From positions 399-35,492 of the forward strand of contig SZWC01025196.1 in NCBI GenBank assembly GCA_023375785.1: a stretch of 35,094 bases of DNA. Direction: 5' to 3'. This document shows, one piece after another, positions 1-10,086 of this stretch. Both the position numbers and the translations under genes were made by a program. The stretch is from Penium margaritaceum (lineage: Eukaryota; Streptophyta; Zygnematophyceae; Desmidiales; Peniaceae). Below the pieces are notes generated by a model that worked only from the letters and a program-made list of their open reading frames with translations, did no database searches and had not been told where the DNA came from. Within the stretch, counting starts at the first letter, position 1, and each line of letters opens with the position of its first letter.

Positions 1-195
1 ACATATACATATACATATACACATACATATACATATACATATACATATACATCTACATATACATATACATATACATGTACATGTACATATACATATACAT
101 ATACATGTACATGTACATGTATAGGTACATGTACATGTACATACACATACACGTGTGCTTATACATACACATATACATATACACATACAAATATA
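1..195. repeat. ACATAT-type microsatellite
   Basis: Nearly pure tandem (TACATA)n / (ACATAT)n, interrupted by ACATGT units that create short palindromes. The repeat continues off the left edge of the window, so its full length is unknown. Open frames through it on both strands are low-complexity (Met-Tyr repeats) and are not genes. Confidence 0.95.
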
Positions 196-1426
196 CATAT
201 GAAATGTACAAAATATTCTCATCGTGTCTTGTAAACACTTTTACATATGTTGTTAAAATACAGGATTTTTGTTTTACTGTTGATGGATTGTAGTATGCAG
301 TTAAACTTGCTTGTTTGTGGTTGTCGACGGACATAGTTTACCCGAACCTGATCACGGATGTTCAGTTTCTAGTGGGGGCGTGTTATTGTGAGATACAAGA
401 TCGAGGTCAAACCAAGATGAAAATATTCAAGCATAAACAACATCTCTTGCGTGGGTATTAAGTTATGGTTTCGAAAAATCTCACCACTAGTTTCGCTTGT
501 TCGCAGTTTAGTTAGCCCTCTAAAGTGTTGTTTCCTCTTTTTTTTTCAGGGTTGAGTGTTCTGTACAGATTTGCGTCCTTGATGATTTTGTTTTTTTTTT
601 CACGTGGATCGCCCCAAGTGACTCAACCTAATATCGTCGTTTTTACTTGGCGATAGTTTAGGTAGCCGTTTGACATGTTCATTCTTAAAGGTTGAAGTGT
701 TTGTTATCTATTTGCATTCTAAACGATTTTGTTTCTATTGATATGCGTCCTTCGATGACCTCAAACTAATACCTTCCATGGTCCTCTTTGAAAGAGATAT
801 GCGAATCAGAGTTATGGACGTTCGAGCATGTGTCGCTTTCGCTCCCATCTTCTATGACATCGTCGAGAAAGGCAAATGAAGCTTGATAAACTAATATTGT
901 TGGCTGTTAAGGTGATGTAAGTGATGCCCTATAAGCTCGTAATACAAACTTGAAAAAGTCGACAACAAAGATGCGAGTAAGTCTGGAGGGCGGATAGGGT
1001 TGACATAGTATCCGAAGTGGTGTATGGTTTGGTTGTAGTGAAAGTGGTATTCAGCAATGTGCGATACAAAGCATCATCATCATTGTGCCCCCACTTTTCC
1101 AAGTGGAGATACGGTGACGATAACATTTCATCCGTACTGGGCATCTTAGCAATAACTCCTCGAGCACCAAAAGTGGGGGCAACTTTGCCGTAAGTTTTCA
1201 AAATGGGGGCGACACATCTATTTTTCTCATGATAGGGGGCGTCTCACACATGGTCGAGCGAGAATAGGGGCAGCTTGTAAGTCAGCCTGAGACAGGTATG
1301 AGGTGGATGTTCAGCCCATTTCCTTAGCGCAAATACACCCGCAAACTCATCGTGAAACGAGATGGTTCTTTGGCTGAATACAAAACAAGAACATAGTTCA
1401 GAAAAAAAGGAGAATATCCCACCCTA
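196..1426. other. Unassigned flank, no gene recognised
   Basis: About 1.2 kb between the microsatellite and the first LTR fragment. Open frames are short and resemble no family I know. It has T-rich tracts near 535-600 and several AGTGGGGGC / GTGCCCCCAC motifs between about 1080 and 1270, on both strands. It is the presumed insertion locus of Gypsy A, or older decayed repeat. Confidence 0.5.
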
Positions 1427-1458
1427 CGGTATGCCAAACGAAGCATGCATGCTGAACA
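1427..1458 (-). repeat. Gypsy A 3' LTR, U5-end fragment left of the Copia insertion
   Basis: These 32 bases align with 14182-14213, the start (plus-strand view) of the intact Gypsy A LTR; shared blocks include TATGCC, AAC and AAGC. The match stops exactly where the Copia LTR begins and resumes at 9225/9226 on the far side of the Copia. It is therefore the stranded tip of the LTR into which the Copia jumped. Confidence 0.75.
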
Positions 1459-2091
1459 CGTTGTGATGTGAGTCGTCCCTGTCTATTGGTACAGGTTACT
1501 GTGACCACTCCGACGTGTCCATGCTTGTGCACATCCATGATGCGGACCGAACTGGCGCCGAAGCACCGACGGGTGGTGGCTCCACCTACCAACAGCTGCT
1601 AGATAGCTGCCACGATTTCTTGGGTGCTTGGTGGGGTGCTTTGTGGTTTTCGTGCAATCGCTAGAGTTTTATTTGTGGACTTGCTCTCAAGCCTGATTTG
1701 CATGTTTTGCATTGGTTGTCCATCGATTGATGCCGGACTTGAGGGTGTGATCAGTCGTAGCGTCTTTCTCAAGATTCTACATATCTAGGCTCACTTGATG
1801 TTGCGTTTGGATGCATGTGCACGCAGTTTCGGCCAAAATAGTGGTTTTGGGACAAACTGATACTACCGTGTGCTTCACCCGTCGTGCACCACGGCGGGTA
1901 TTTATGCTGTGTGCTTGTTAGTTGTCATCTCTCTCTGAATTTCTAAGCTATTGGAGCTTTTCAGATTTTGCGCATCTCCCTAGCCTAACCCTTGTTGTTA
2001 CTTGCACCTGCTTGCTTGCTAGTGCGCCAGCTTACTAGAATGTCGCCATGTTAGTAGTAGCAAGGCTAGGAAGCTTCCTTGCAGTTTCTCA
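1459..2091 (+). repeat. Copia A 5' LTR
   Basis: Aligns over its whole length with 8566-9224 and, more weakly, with 34149-34792. The 3' copy begins TGTTGTCGTGTG; here the first base of the TG terminus reads C. It ends TTTCTCA immediately before the PBS. The promoter and poly(A) signals of the element should lie here, but I cannot place them with confidence. Confidence 0.9.
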
Positions 2092-2110
2092 TGGTATTAG
2101 AGCAGTGAGG
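2092..2110 (+). other. Copia A primer-binding site
   Basis: TGGTATTAGAGCAGTGAGG starts directly after the LTR. TGGTATCAGAGC is the usual plant Copia PBS, complementary to the 3' end of initiator tRNA-Met; this copy has one C-to-T change. Confidence 0.9.
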
Positions 2111-3419
2111 CATCCCTTGCTAAGCTGCGCAATAGTAACGCAGCAGTTGCAGCAGTAGTGAGAGTCACAGCTAAAGCCACGGTTTTGGGAGGACCCACCA
2201 AGCCACGATCACCCGCTGCAGCAGATTGCACCGGCGGAGAAACCCTTGCGACAGCATCACTACACCACCACCACGGGGCAACCAAGGGTTTCCCAAGCCT
2301 CTCTAGCAGCAGTTGAGGCATGTGATGTTGAGAAGGGGTTTGTGAAGGATCCCACAAGCTTCACTCAGATTGCACCTACCATCCCCTCCCCCCCGATGTG
2401 AGAGAGTGCAATTTCCCATTTGACCACCATTATTGGGGTGTAAGAGCTTGTTAGAAAGCTTCTGATAAAACCATATCAATTGCATCCACGCTCTCCTCAT
2501 TTGTATCCTGTAGGATCCAGGAAATGATAACGGATTTTGGGTTGAAAAGAAAACGGTGACGCGTTTGACCTTTTTAAGGGTTTTTACACAAAACCATTGC
2601 CATTATATTCAACATATATTGGAGCATGATTTCTCTGAATTTCACTTCATTTGGACAACCTTCATGATGACATCATCATTATAGGTGATGACGTCAGCAC
2701 CAACATTCAGCCAAATTTTTGGCTGAAACATCATTTTTTTCAGCATTCCAAACACTCAAGAAATTCCCACGGGTTGAGATTCCGACAAAATTGACCATTG
2801 GATCCATATTGAGCAGCACCAATGCCGTCGGTCTGCGACAAGGACAAGGGGCTACAAAACCCCTCCTCTTCCTCCACTTTGGGCATCATGATTCCACGGT
2901 CACAGTCACTCGCAATCGACGAGCTTCTTCGGACGTAGGATGAGATGCATTGCCTGCCGCAACATCAGACCGACGTGCAATGAGAGGTCATGGAGTTACT
3001 TTGGGGCCGTTCGGGGGCCTCCCAATCGACACCAAGAGGACGTGTTGCAGTTGCACCATCCGTTCAGTAGTCTATACCGTGTACATCACCGTGCCCTCAA
3101 CACCCCTCATCACATGTTGACACTTGGGATGAGGAAGAGATGGAGGATGACACATGCAAGGACGAGATTTGCGTCCTTGAGGATTGCATTTGTGAGCTGT
3201 GGTTGGGGTCCCAACGTCTCACCCCTGCACCTTCACGCCATCATGACCAGCCACATTGTTCAGCATCATTCACTTTTCGTGGCGTTTCTCTCACTGGTGG
3301 TCTCCCTATGCCTCGTCCACCATCTCCTGAGCTTGAGGTCGCCTTCCCCCCCAAGCGACGACCGAAGGACTTTGAGACACCTCCACCCTGTTACAACAGT
3401 GATGAGGGCTTTGATAACT
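2111..3419 (+). other. Copia A leader / unrecognised internal segment
   Basis: About 1.3 kb between the PBS and the first segment I can recognise as gag. Copia gag usually starts soon after the PBS, so part of this may be foreign DNA or a very decayed gag N-terminus. Open frames at 2940-3701 and 3140-3421 show no family motif in this stretch. It contains a perfect TGACGTCA palindrome (2689-2696) and a 10-bp perfect stem with a 2-base loop (2706-2727). Confidence 0.4.
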
Positions 3420-4200
3420 AGGAGACCCTGTTTCAGGTTTGGGCCGACTCGTGATGCTCACCAGGTGCAGATAGCAGCAAGAGCGATGCGCGGTCTGCTC
3501 TATCCCATGCCGCGGGAGACTATGGTCAACTTTCGTCCCTTTCTCAATGAGGCCGGGGTCGGGACTGGAGCGGATTCACGCCAGGGGTGGGAGTTGGTCT
3601 TGACACTACTTCACACAGAGACCCATGCCACAAGGGCGGCTCGACTGCATGAGTTCTACTCCCTCCGCCAGGTAGCCACGGAGCTCACAACAGACCATTG
3701 AAAACACGCCATCCGCATTTACATGCTTTTTGGTACAGGTGGCGGGACGCAGCTATGGACACTCGACACCATCATGATGGGGTTACACTTTGACCACGTA
3801 AACCTCTTTACAGGCTTCAATCATGTGGCCCTCTCTGATTTGTTGAAGGCACTACGGCTCATCGCTTCTTTCTCTAGGGGACATCGACTCATGAAGCCTC
3901 ATGTCACCCATCGGTAGAGTCCACTTGTTGCATTAGTGATTGCGACCTCTCCTACGCCTCTGACCGAGTTCACCAGTTCCACCTCCACCACTTCCTCCTC
4001 CTCCTCCTCTACCCCGAGCGGCCAGACTCAGGGTGTTGCAGCAGCTACGTAAGGGAAGAAGGGGAAAAAGAGGTGCAGCAAGGGACAGCAACAACAGCAG
4101 CAGTAGTCGATGATTGTTTGCTGTGGAAATTCTGTCCAGTGCTACAATTATGGGGGTGCTCATCGCTACACAGAGTGTGAGCAGCCCCTTGATTGGCCTT
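3420..4200 (+). pseudogene. gag: Copia A gag (capsid and zinc knuckle), degenerate
   Basis: Gag forms the retrotransposon particle and binds its RNA. Translation around 3580-3900 reads like the UBN2-type Copia capsid region: an LHTETHATRAARLHEFYSLR segment followed by a second helix-rich block, split by a TGA near 3700. At about 4135-4180 lies a zinc-knuckle remnant, CYNYGGAHRYTEC, where the second Cys of the CCHC motif has become Tyr. A Gln-rich run (about 4085-4105) precedes it. At least two stops break the frame. Assigned from position and residual similarity; the capsid part is weaker than the knuckle. Confidence 0.65.
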
Positions 4201-4607
4201 GGATCATGCGTGGCCTCCAAGAAACGCATACGCACCAGATGTCCTCCACTCACACACTGACGATTTGTGTCGTGCCCATGACTGTAAGAGACGCAACCGC
4301 TTTACCGGGCAGCAATGATGATATGGACCCTGGGGATCACATGATAGTGGAGCTTTGTCAGTTGCTGGCACTTTGTCCTCATGGAGGTGCAAGTGTGTTG
4401 TCACATTAGAGTGGTTCCCAGATAGCTTTTCCTACTCTGTCTGTTGCTTGTGACGATACTTGAACGGGAGCTCAGTCGATCCGTGCTGAGGATGTACCTG
4501 ACTATACACACTGGCTTGATGAGTCACATGTCCGTGTTGTTTGTCATTGTTCAGGGTCTTCTGCTTCCCGTCTAGCAGAGGTAGAGTATTATGTGGCATA
4601 TTGATCA

Positions 4608-6116
4608 GTGTCGACGACTAGTCGTGAGCCGAGTGGCACGAGGATCATTCACTCTGGTGCCACCCATCACATGACTTGTCGTCATAATGACTTCATCGTG
4701 CTCGGTCCCATTTTGTCCATTCGATCCATCTACACAAGGTCTGGTCAGTCGTTGCCTATGCAGGGTGTTTGGGTTGTGCGATTTGATGGTCTGTCTGGCC
4801 CCTCATACACTGGCAATGTGCTTTTTATCCCTTCTCTTGAGCCAAGCCTGCTCTCTGTTCATGCTTGTACGAGGATGGGTCTCTCTGTTGAGCACACCGC
4901 TGGCTCTGCCACTGTGACTGCTCCCGACACTCATGCCGTTGTTCTACGTGCTTTAGTGGTCGATGACTTCTATTGTGTATCTCATACCACTTCTTCTGCT
5001 TTCTCTCCTTCCTCCACACCTGCACGAGTGTTTATCACTCGTGTTCTCTATCCAAAACACCAGCATTTGCTACATCGCTGCCTTTGCCATGTGAGCTCGG
5101 GCACTGTGTCCAAGCTCATTCGGACTCAACCAGCCCTTGGTCTTGATGCGGCTTCCTTTGAGAAGCTGCCCAAGACCGACTGTCTCTTTTATGCTCAGGG
5201 TAAGATGCATCGATGTACTTATCCTGACTCCACCTCCCGAGCACTGTGGCCGCTTGAGTTGGTCCACTCCGACCTTCTTGGTCCTCTCCCTGTCGAGTCA
5301 CTCTCAGATCGAGGGTGATGTACCCTCACTCTGACTGATGAATTCACCCGGATGAGGTTGGTCTACAGCCCCCGCCACAACAGCAATGTCACCTTGGCAG
5401 TTTGCGTATGGTTAGTGATGGCTGAGTGCTAGTCTTGTCAGACCCTCCACACGTTCCGCTCGAATCATGCTGGTGAGTTCTTAGGCAAGATGGACACTTT
5501 CTTTGTAGAGCACGGTCTTTTTCTCCAGCTCTCTGCCCCTGCTACACCACAATAGAATAGCGTGCTTGAGCGTTGGAACTGCACCATGGAGGATGCGCTC
5601 CGCGCCATGCGTTATGAGTGTGGTCTTCCAGAGTCGTTCGCTTTGAAAGCGGTTTTCCTGTATGACGTGGGTATGGAATCGCCTACCGCACAGTCCTCTT
5701 TCGGGCCACGTCATGTCGTACGAGTTGTGGTTTGGCCATCACACCGACCTCCCTCTTGCTCGTGTTTACGGATCCTTAACATGCGTCTGGTACACCGAGG
5801 ACCAGCAGGGGTCCAAGGTTTCACCTCAAGGTCACATGTGTGCCTTTTTCAGCATTTCCCCACAGTTGAAGGCCTAGCGCTTTGCGGACCCCGATCCACA
5901 TCGCATCGTGGAGTCTCTAGATGCTCTCTTCTTAAAGGCTCTCACCTACCGCGACCTATCCATCATTCTGTCACTGGCCACCAACCACGTTCCCAATTGT
6001 GTGGCTTCTCGGCGGATGGGGAGTCTAGCCCTACGGATGGGTCCGTCCAGACCTCCCAACCTGTGGTCTGGTCTCCAACTGATGACGATCGGAGCATTTT
6101 GGCTGTCAATCTAGTA
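4608..6116 (+). pseudogene. pol: Copia A protease and integrase, degenerate
   Basis: The protease remnant HSGATHHMT (about 4650-4676) corresponds to the Copia DSGATxHM motif, with the catalytic Asp changed to His. Next comes the GAG-pre-integrase zinc domain (about 5060-5210): both His are present, but the CxxC reads CLFY, losing the second Cys. The integrase core starts with LVHSDLLGPL (first catalytic Asp kept). It continues past a TGA at 5316-5318 and two TAG codons in the same frame to SNHAGEF (second Asp replaced by Asn) and NSVLERWNCT (Glu kept). The frame shifts near 5700; the C-terminal part (about 5710-5960) follows in another frame. Copia integrase inserts the cDNA; this copy cannot. 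Confidence 0.85.
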
Positions 6117-6128
6117 GCCTTGTCAGCT

Positions 6129-6416
6129 CCCTTTGGCACACCTGATCTTGTGCTAACCTCATTCCCTTCTGGCACACCTGCTCTCGTATCGGTCTCAGTC
6201 CCTTCTAGCACCCCTATTTCCGTGCCAGTCTCAGTCCCTTTTGGCACACCTGATCCTGTGCCAGTCTCATTCCCTTCTGGCACACGTGCTCCCGTGCAAC
6301 TCTCATCCCCTTCTAACACTCCTACTCCCGTGCTAGTCTCAGTCCCTTCTGGCACACCTATTCATGTGCCAGTCTAAGTCCCTTCTGGCACACCTGCTTG
6401 CATGCCAGTATCAGTC
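6129..6416 (+). repeat. 36-bp minisatellite in the integrase-RT linker
   Basis: Eight consecutive 36-bp units starting at 6129, 6165, 6201, 6237, 6273, 6309, 6345 and 6381, with a diverged ninth to about 6458. Each begins CCTTCTGGCACACCT or a variant and encodes a 12-residue unit of the form PSGTPxxVxVSV. Copia proteins often have a Pro/Ser-rich disordered linker here, but a regular in-frame tandem array is unusual. One unit carries a TAA stop (near 6374). Confidence 0.93.
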
Positions 6417-6779
6417 CCTTCAAGCTCTGGCACACCTTGTCTCATGCCTGTTGAAGTCTCCTTGGTCACACCTGGCCCTCTGTCTACACCTGCTTCCCCG
6501 ACGCGCAAGCCAACACCTGTCTTTGATCGTCTTGCATCCTCTCCCCTCCCCAGCGAGCCTACAGTTCCTATGGTTGTGGACCAGTCAGTTGTTGCGTAGC
6601 CAGAGGTGAGTGCCTCAGCTTCGGGCTACTGTCGTGAACCTGGTGGTCATCTTCAGCCAGTGGCATCCAGGGCTCAGCAGACACTCGATTTGGCACGTAG
6701 ACACTCCATTCGCAGTCTTCAGAGTGGCGATATTGGCACAAAGGCCCTTGGCCCGATTGTCTAGGCAGACTACACAGAG

Positions 6780-7705
6780 GTGCACCCGGCGTGCCCTGAC
6801 GGTCATGAGTTGGTCTCACAAGAGTTCTCGGTCGCTTGCAATACCGCGGCCGACCTTGTCGTGGTCAAGCCGATTCAAGCCCAGGCGTGTGTCTTGGCCA
6901 CTTGGAGCTCTCCCTTGACGACGCATGATCAAGGCACATTGAAGGAGGCATTCTTGGCTGAGGATGCGTAGTTGTGGCATGCTCAGAGCCATCCATGAGC
7001 ATGGTGTCTACGAGCGTGTCAACCTCCCGCCAGCACGAAAGGCTATACAGATCAAGTCGGTCTTTTGTAAGAAGGTGGAGCCTGATGGCACATTGAAAAG
7101 CTACAAGGTTTGCTTGACGGCAAAGGGGTTCTCACACGTTGATTGTGTAAACTTCACTAACACCTTCGTACCTATTGGCCGCATGACCACCACTCCTACT
7201 CTATTCAGAGTTGTTGCTCACCACGACTCGGGACTGCATCAGACGGATGTGAACAACGTGTTCCTCCATGGAACCTTAGAGGAGGAGATTTACATGGTCC
7301 AGCCACCTGGATCCAAGGTCGGTGACAAGGTCTTGCGCTTGTGCAACGTTGCACGACTTGAAACAGTCATCCAAATGCTGCAACTTGGAGATCACCGGCA
7401 CACTGACACGTGCCGGTTACGCGCAGAGTGACACTGACCCATCCCTCTTTCTCAAACGGACAGCTGAGAGCTTCACTACCATCCTGGTCTACGTGGATGA
7501 CCTCCTCATTGCATCTCCTTCTATGGAGGCCGTGAAGGAGGCAAAGGTAGTCCTTCAGGCTACCTACAAGAAGAAGGACCTTGGTCCTACAGATGTGTCT
7601 CTTGGGATGCAGATCGTACGCGATCGTCGGCGACGGACACTCTTGCTTCATGAGGCACGTTACGCTCCGAAGGGGGGGAACAGTTTGCTGATCTCCTTGG
7701 TGTAA
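6780..7705 (+). pseudogene. pol: Copia A reverse transcriptase, degenerate
   Basis: RVT_2-type (Copia) reverse transcriptase. The N-terminus (TLKEAFLAEDA, about 6935-6970) leads into a frame starting near 6964. That frame carries the AKGFSHVD region and LHQTDVNNVFLHGTLEEEIYM, which includes the first catalytic Asp. A frameshift near 7345-7370 moves to the frame with AGYAQSDTDPSLFLK and LVYVDDLLIAS. The YVDD active site (7490-7501) is intact. The frame ends at a TAA at 7703-7705. It copies element RNA into cDNA in the particle. Preceded by the linker minisatellite and followed by RNase H. Confidence 0.9.
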
Positions 7706-7719
7706 TTCCCACAGCCTCC

Positions 7720-8473
7720 ACCCCCATTACATCTGATGGGCAGGATGCTCTGAAGGTGGATGATCCAGCACAGTGGACGTGACCCTCTACTTGTGCCTAA
7801 TTGGCTCTTTGATGTACTTGGCCACTACCACACGACCTGACATTCCCTTCGCCATCAACCTCCTTACACCGTTTTCATAGTGTCCTCGGGCAACATCCCT
7901 TCACGCGATGGTGCAAGTTTTGCGGTACGTGGTCTCCACACTGTACCTCAGACTTTGCTTTTGACGGTAGTGTTTGGTGGTCATCAACGGCTACAGAGAT
8001 TGTGACTGGGCGTGGAGCCCCGATGGGTGCAGTCGGTTAAGATATGTGTTCTTGCTGGGTGGCATTGCTGTGTTGTGGCATAGTGGCATAGTGGCAAGTA
8101 GGGATGTTTCGCATGTAGCTCATCAAAGGCTGAGTATGTTGCGTTGGGGGCTGGGGCTGCAGAGGCAGTATGGCTACAACGTCTATTTCCTGATTTGTGT
8201 GTGTTTGTGCCTTGCATCATTCTGCATTGTGATAATAAGAATGCTCTCACCATTGTAGAGAAATTTGGCGTGTTTCATGCACGCAAAAAGCATATTGAAA
8301 TTGAGCATTGATTTGTGCGTGATCTTGTGGAGCGACAGATGATCTCCGTCATCTAGGTCGGCATGGACATACAGCGGGCTGACTTCCTGACCAAGGCACT
8401 AGCGCGCGGAAAGTTCATGATGGCCATTTGTTATGACAAGCTTCGCTCCTTGCATGAGAGTGGCTCAGAGTAA
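7720..8473 (+). pseudogene. pol: Copia A RNase H, degenerate
   Basis: Copia RNase H degrades RNA in RNA/DNA hybrids during cDNA synthesis. The recognisable core is at about 7976-8070 (NGYRDCDWAWSPDGCSRLRY then VFLLGG), matching the Copia pattern YSDADWAGDxDDRRSTSGYVFLLGG. Further on, DNKNALTI (about 8228-8252) and FHARKKHIEIEH (about 8272-8310) match the C-terminal part, ending with DFLTKAL near 8385-8405. At least two stops and several frameshifts separate these blocks. The sequence is homologous to 33300-34010 (Copia B). Confidence 0.85.
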
Positions 8474-8556
8474 GGTGTATGAGCATAGACTTTTGATTAT
8501 CTTGTTGTGCACTTGTCTCACTTTTACACGTGTATTGACATGCGTATCATCAGGTC

Positions 8557-8565
8557 ATGGGGGAG
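8557..8565 (+). other. Copia A polypurine tract
   Basis: ATGGGGGAG immediately before the TG of the 3' LTR, the expected place and composition for the plus-strand primer. Copia B has the matching GTGGGAG at 34142-34148. Confidence 0.85.
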
Positions 8566-9224
8566 TGTTGTCGTGTGAGTCATCCCCGTCTATTGGTACA
8601 GTTTACTGTGACCACTCAGCCGTGTCCATGCTCATGTAGATTCTTGATGCAAACCGGGCTGGTGCCAAAGCACCGACGGGTGGTAGCTCAATCCACAGCT
8701 GCAAAACAGCTGGTAGCTTCTTCCACAACTGTCAGACAGCTACCACGGCATCCCGGGTGCTTTGTACTTTTTCTGCAGCCGCTAGAGATTTCTCAATGGA
8801 CTAGCTCTCAAGCCCGATATGCATGTTTTGCATTGTCTTTCTACCGACCAAAGCCAAAACTGTCCGAGTGACCAATTATAGCGTCCTGCTTGAGATTCTG
8901 CATCTTTAGGTTTAGTCGGTGTTGTGTTTGGATGCCCGTGAGTAGAGATACAACCAAAAGAGTAGGTTTGGGCTGGTTTTAGGACAATCTGACACTACCG
9001 CGTGCGTCACCCGCCGTGCGCCGCAGCAGGTATTCATGCTGTGCGCTTTATTAGCTGTCTTCTCTCTCCATTTCTAAGCTATTAGAGTTTATGAGACTTT
9101 GCGCGTCTCCCTAGGCCAACCCTTTCTATTTCTTCCACCTGCTTGTTTGCTAGTGTGCCACCTGACTGGATCGCGTCGCCACGTCCGCAACAGCAAAGCT
9201 AGGAAGCTTCTCAGCAGTTTCTCA
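8566..9224 (+). repeat. Copia A 3' LTR
   Basis: Starts TGTTGTCGTGTG, ends TTTCTCA, and aligns throughout with 1459-2091. It is longer than the 5' copy mainly because of a 30-bp tandem duplication (8682-8711 and 8712-8741) absent from the 5' LTR and from the Copia B LTR. A hand count over the first aligned 113 bases gave 18 mismatches between the LTRs, 13 of them transitions. Confidence 0.93.
8682..8741 (+). repeat. 30-bp tandem duplication within the Copia A 3' LTR
   Basis: Two adjacent 30-bp units, each starting GGTAGCT and ending CAGCT. The copies have since diverged by several bases. The 5' LTR has only one unit here, so the duplication arose after insertion or was carried by recombination. 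Confidence 0.75.
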
Positions 9225-10086
9225 TAGGTAGAAGTTATAAGACAGACAACGATTTAGAGTTCGGGACACTTGAGCAATTTATCATTAGTTGTAATTTTAC
9301 TTCGATCACGAGTGTGGAAATGATCAAACATATATATACAAGTGTTGGTTACGAATGAGGCATAGTCAGGGTCGTTGGGTCGATTGTCGCGCGACGCGTG
9401 TAGAGTCCCATCGTGAGTGGTCAGATTCTAGAAGGTCCACCGAGAAATCGGGGGACTTTAAGAATCGACGGTGAAGATGCGAGATGCATCTTTATAAATC
9501 CATATTCATCTCGGTACGTCGAGAAGTCGACCGAAAGGTCGTGATACTTCTGTCGTAGATTCGTGAGAGTGGTCGATGTTGTCAGAAGGTTCGTGAAGAT
9601 TCATTGAGGGTGGGGATAGTTGGCTAGTTTGTCCTCGACTGTCGGAGCGAATACCTAAGTACTTTATGAATTCATCATTTTAAACATTCTATGGCCCGCA
9701 ACTGAATGCTGTTTTAGAATAATGTACATCCTGTGATTAAATCAAATGAATTCATGTTATGCTGTTTTTAACAATTTGATTTTGGCTCAAAATGGCTCTT
9801 CATTCCACTCAAACATGTGTAGGAACAGTAACAGTTATAGCTTTTTATAGCACCAGTTACAGTCATTGTAATACTTGTTAAAACATGATAATTGTTAAAA
9901 CATATTCACTTGGACAGGGAAAATGTTTCCTTGTCACCACAACATTGATTTAGTCGTCCAAAATAATCATTTCATGACAAAATCATAAAGCAGAAGGGTA
10001 TCACGTTCTTACGACACGATAGGATATTTGTGTAATAACAAAAATGCCCACTCGGAAAGATAAGGGACTTGTGTGCATCTTGTACA
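9225..10086 (-). repeat. Gypsy A 3' LTR, main part, split by a small insertion
   Basis: 9225-9653 and 10001-10086 align with the intact Gypsy A LTR at 14182-14730 (shared stretches such as ACGAATGAGGCA, GTGAGTGGTCAGATT and TTTGTCCTCGAC). The alignment is interrupted only by 9654-9998. The outer end (about 10081-10086) adjoins a pyrimidine run, AATTCCCCC, which on the minus strand is the expected polypurine tract. Confidence 0.88.
9654..9998. mobile_element. TA-flanked MITE-like insertion (Tc1/mariner type?)
   Basis: 345 bp, AT-rich and non-coding, present in this LTR but absent from the sister LTR at the equivalent site (near 14637-14645). TA occurs on both sides (9652-9653 and 9999-10000), where the empty site has a single TA. 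The ends form an imperfect inverted repeat: the left end CCTAAGTACTTTATGAATTC and the complement of the right end CCCTTCTGCTTTATGATTTT share CTTTATGA plus flanking matches. TA duplication plus terminal inverted repeats is typical of Tc1/mariner-related MITEs. The family is not identified. Confidence 0.75.

Larger units (their letters stand above)
1459..9224 (+). mobile_element. Copia A: full-length Ty1/Copia LTR retrotransposon, degenerate
   Basis: Complete plus-strand Copia architecture: 5' LTR 1459-2091, PBS at 2092, gag, protease, integrase, RT, RNase H (the Ty1/Copia order), polypurine tract at 8557-8565 and 3' LTR 8566-9224. The element is 7.77 kb, longer than many Copia elements, partly through a leader of unknown origin (about 2111-3400) and a repeat-rich integrase/RT linker. 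LTR copies differ mostly by transitions. It is inserted inside the 3' LTR of Gypsy A. The coding region has several stops and frameshifts, so it is dead, although the RT YVDD motif survives. Confidence 0.93.

Noticed and set aside
53-334. Open frames through the microsatellite on both strands
   Set aside because: Pure Met-Tyr-type low-complexity translation of ACATAT repeats; no gene.
6129-6416. Regular repeats as a CRISPR array
   Set aside because: Units are contiguous with no spacers and are in frame within a Copia polyprotein.
1454-9229. A perfect 5-bp target duplication for Copia A
   Set aside because: Immediate flanks GAACA and TAGGT do not match; only a decayed ACAGG-like pair overlapping the LTR ends is possible.
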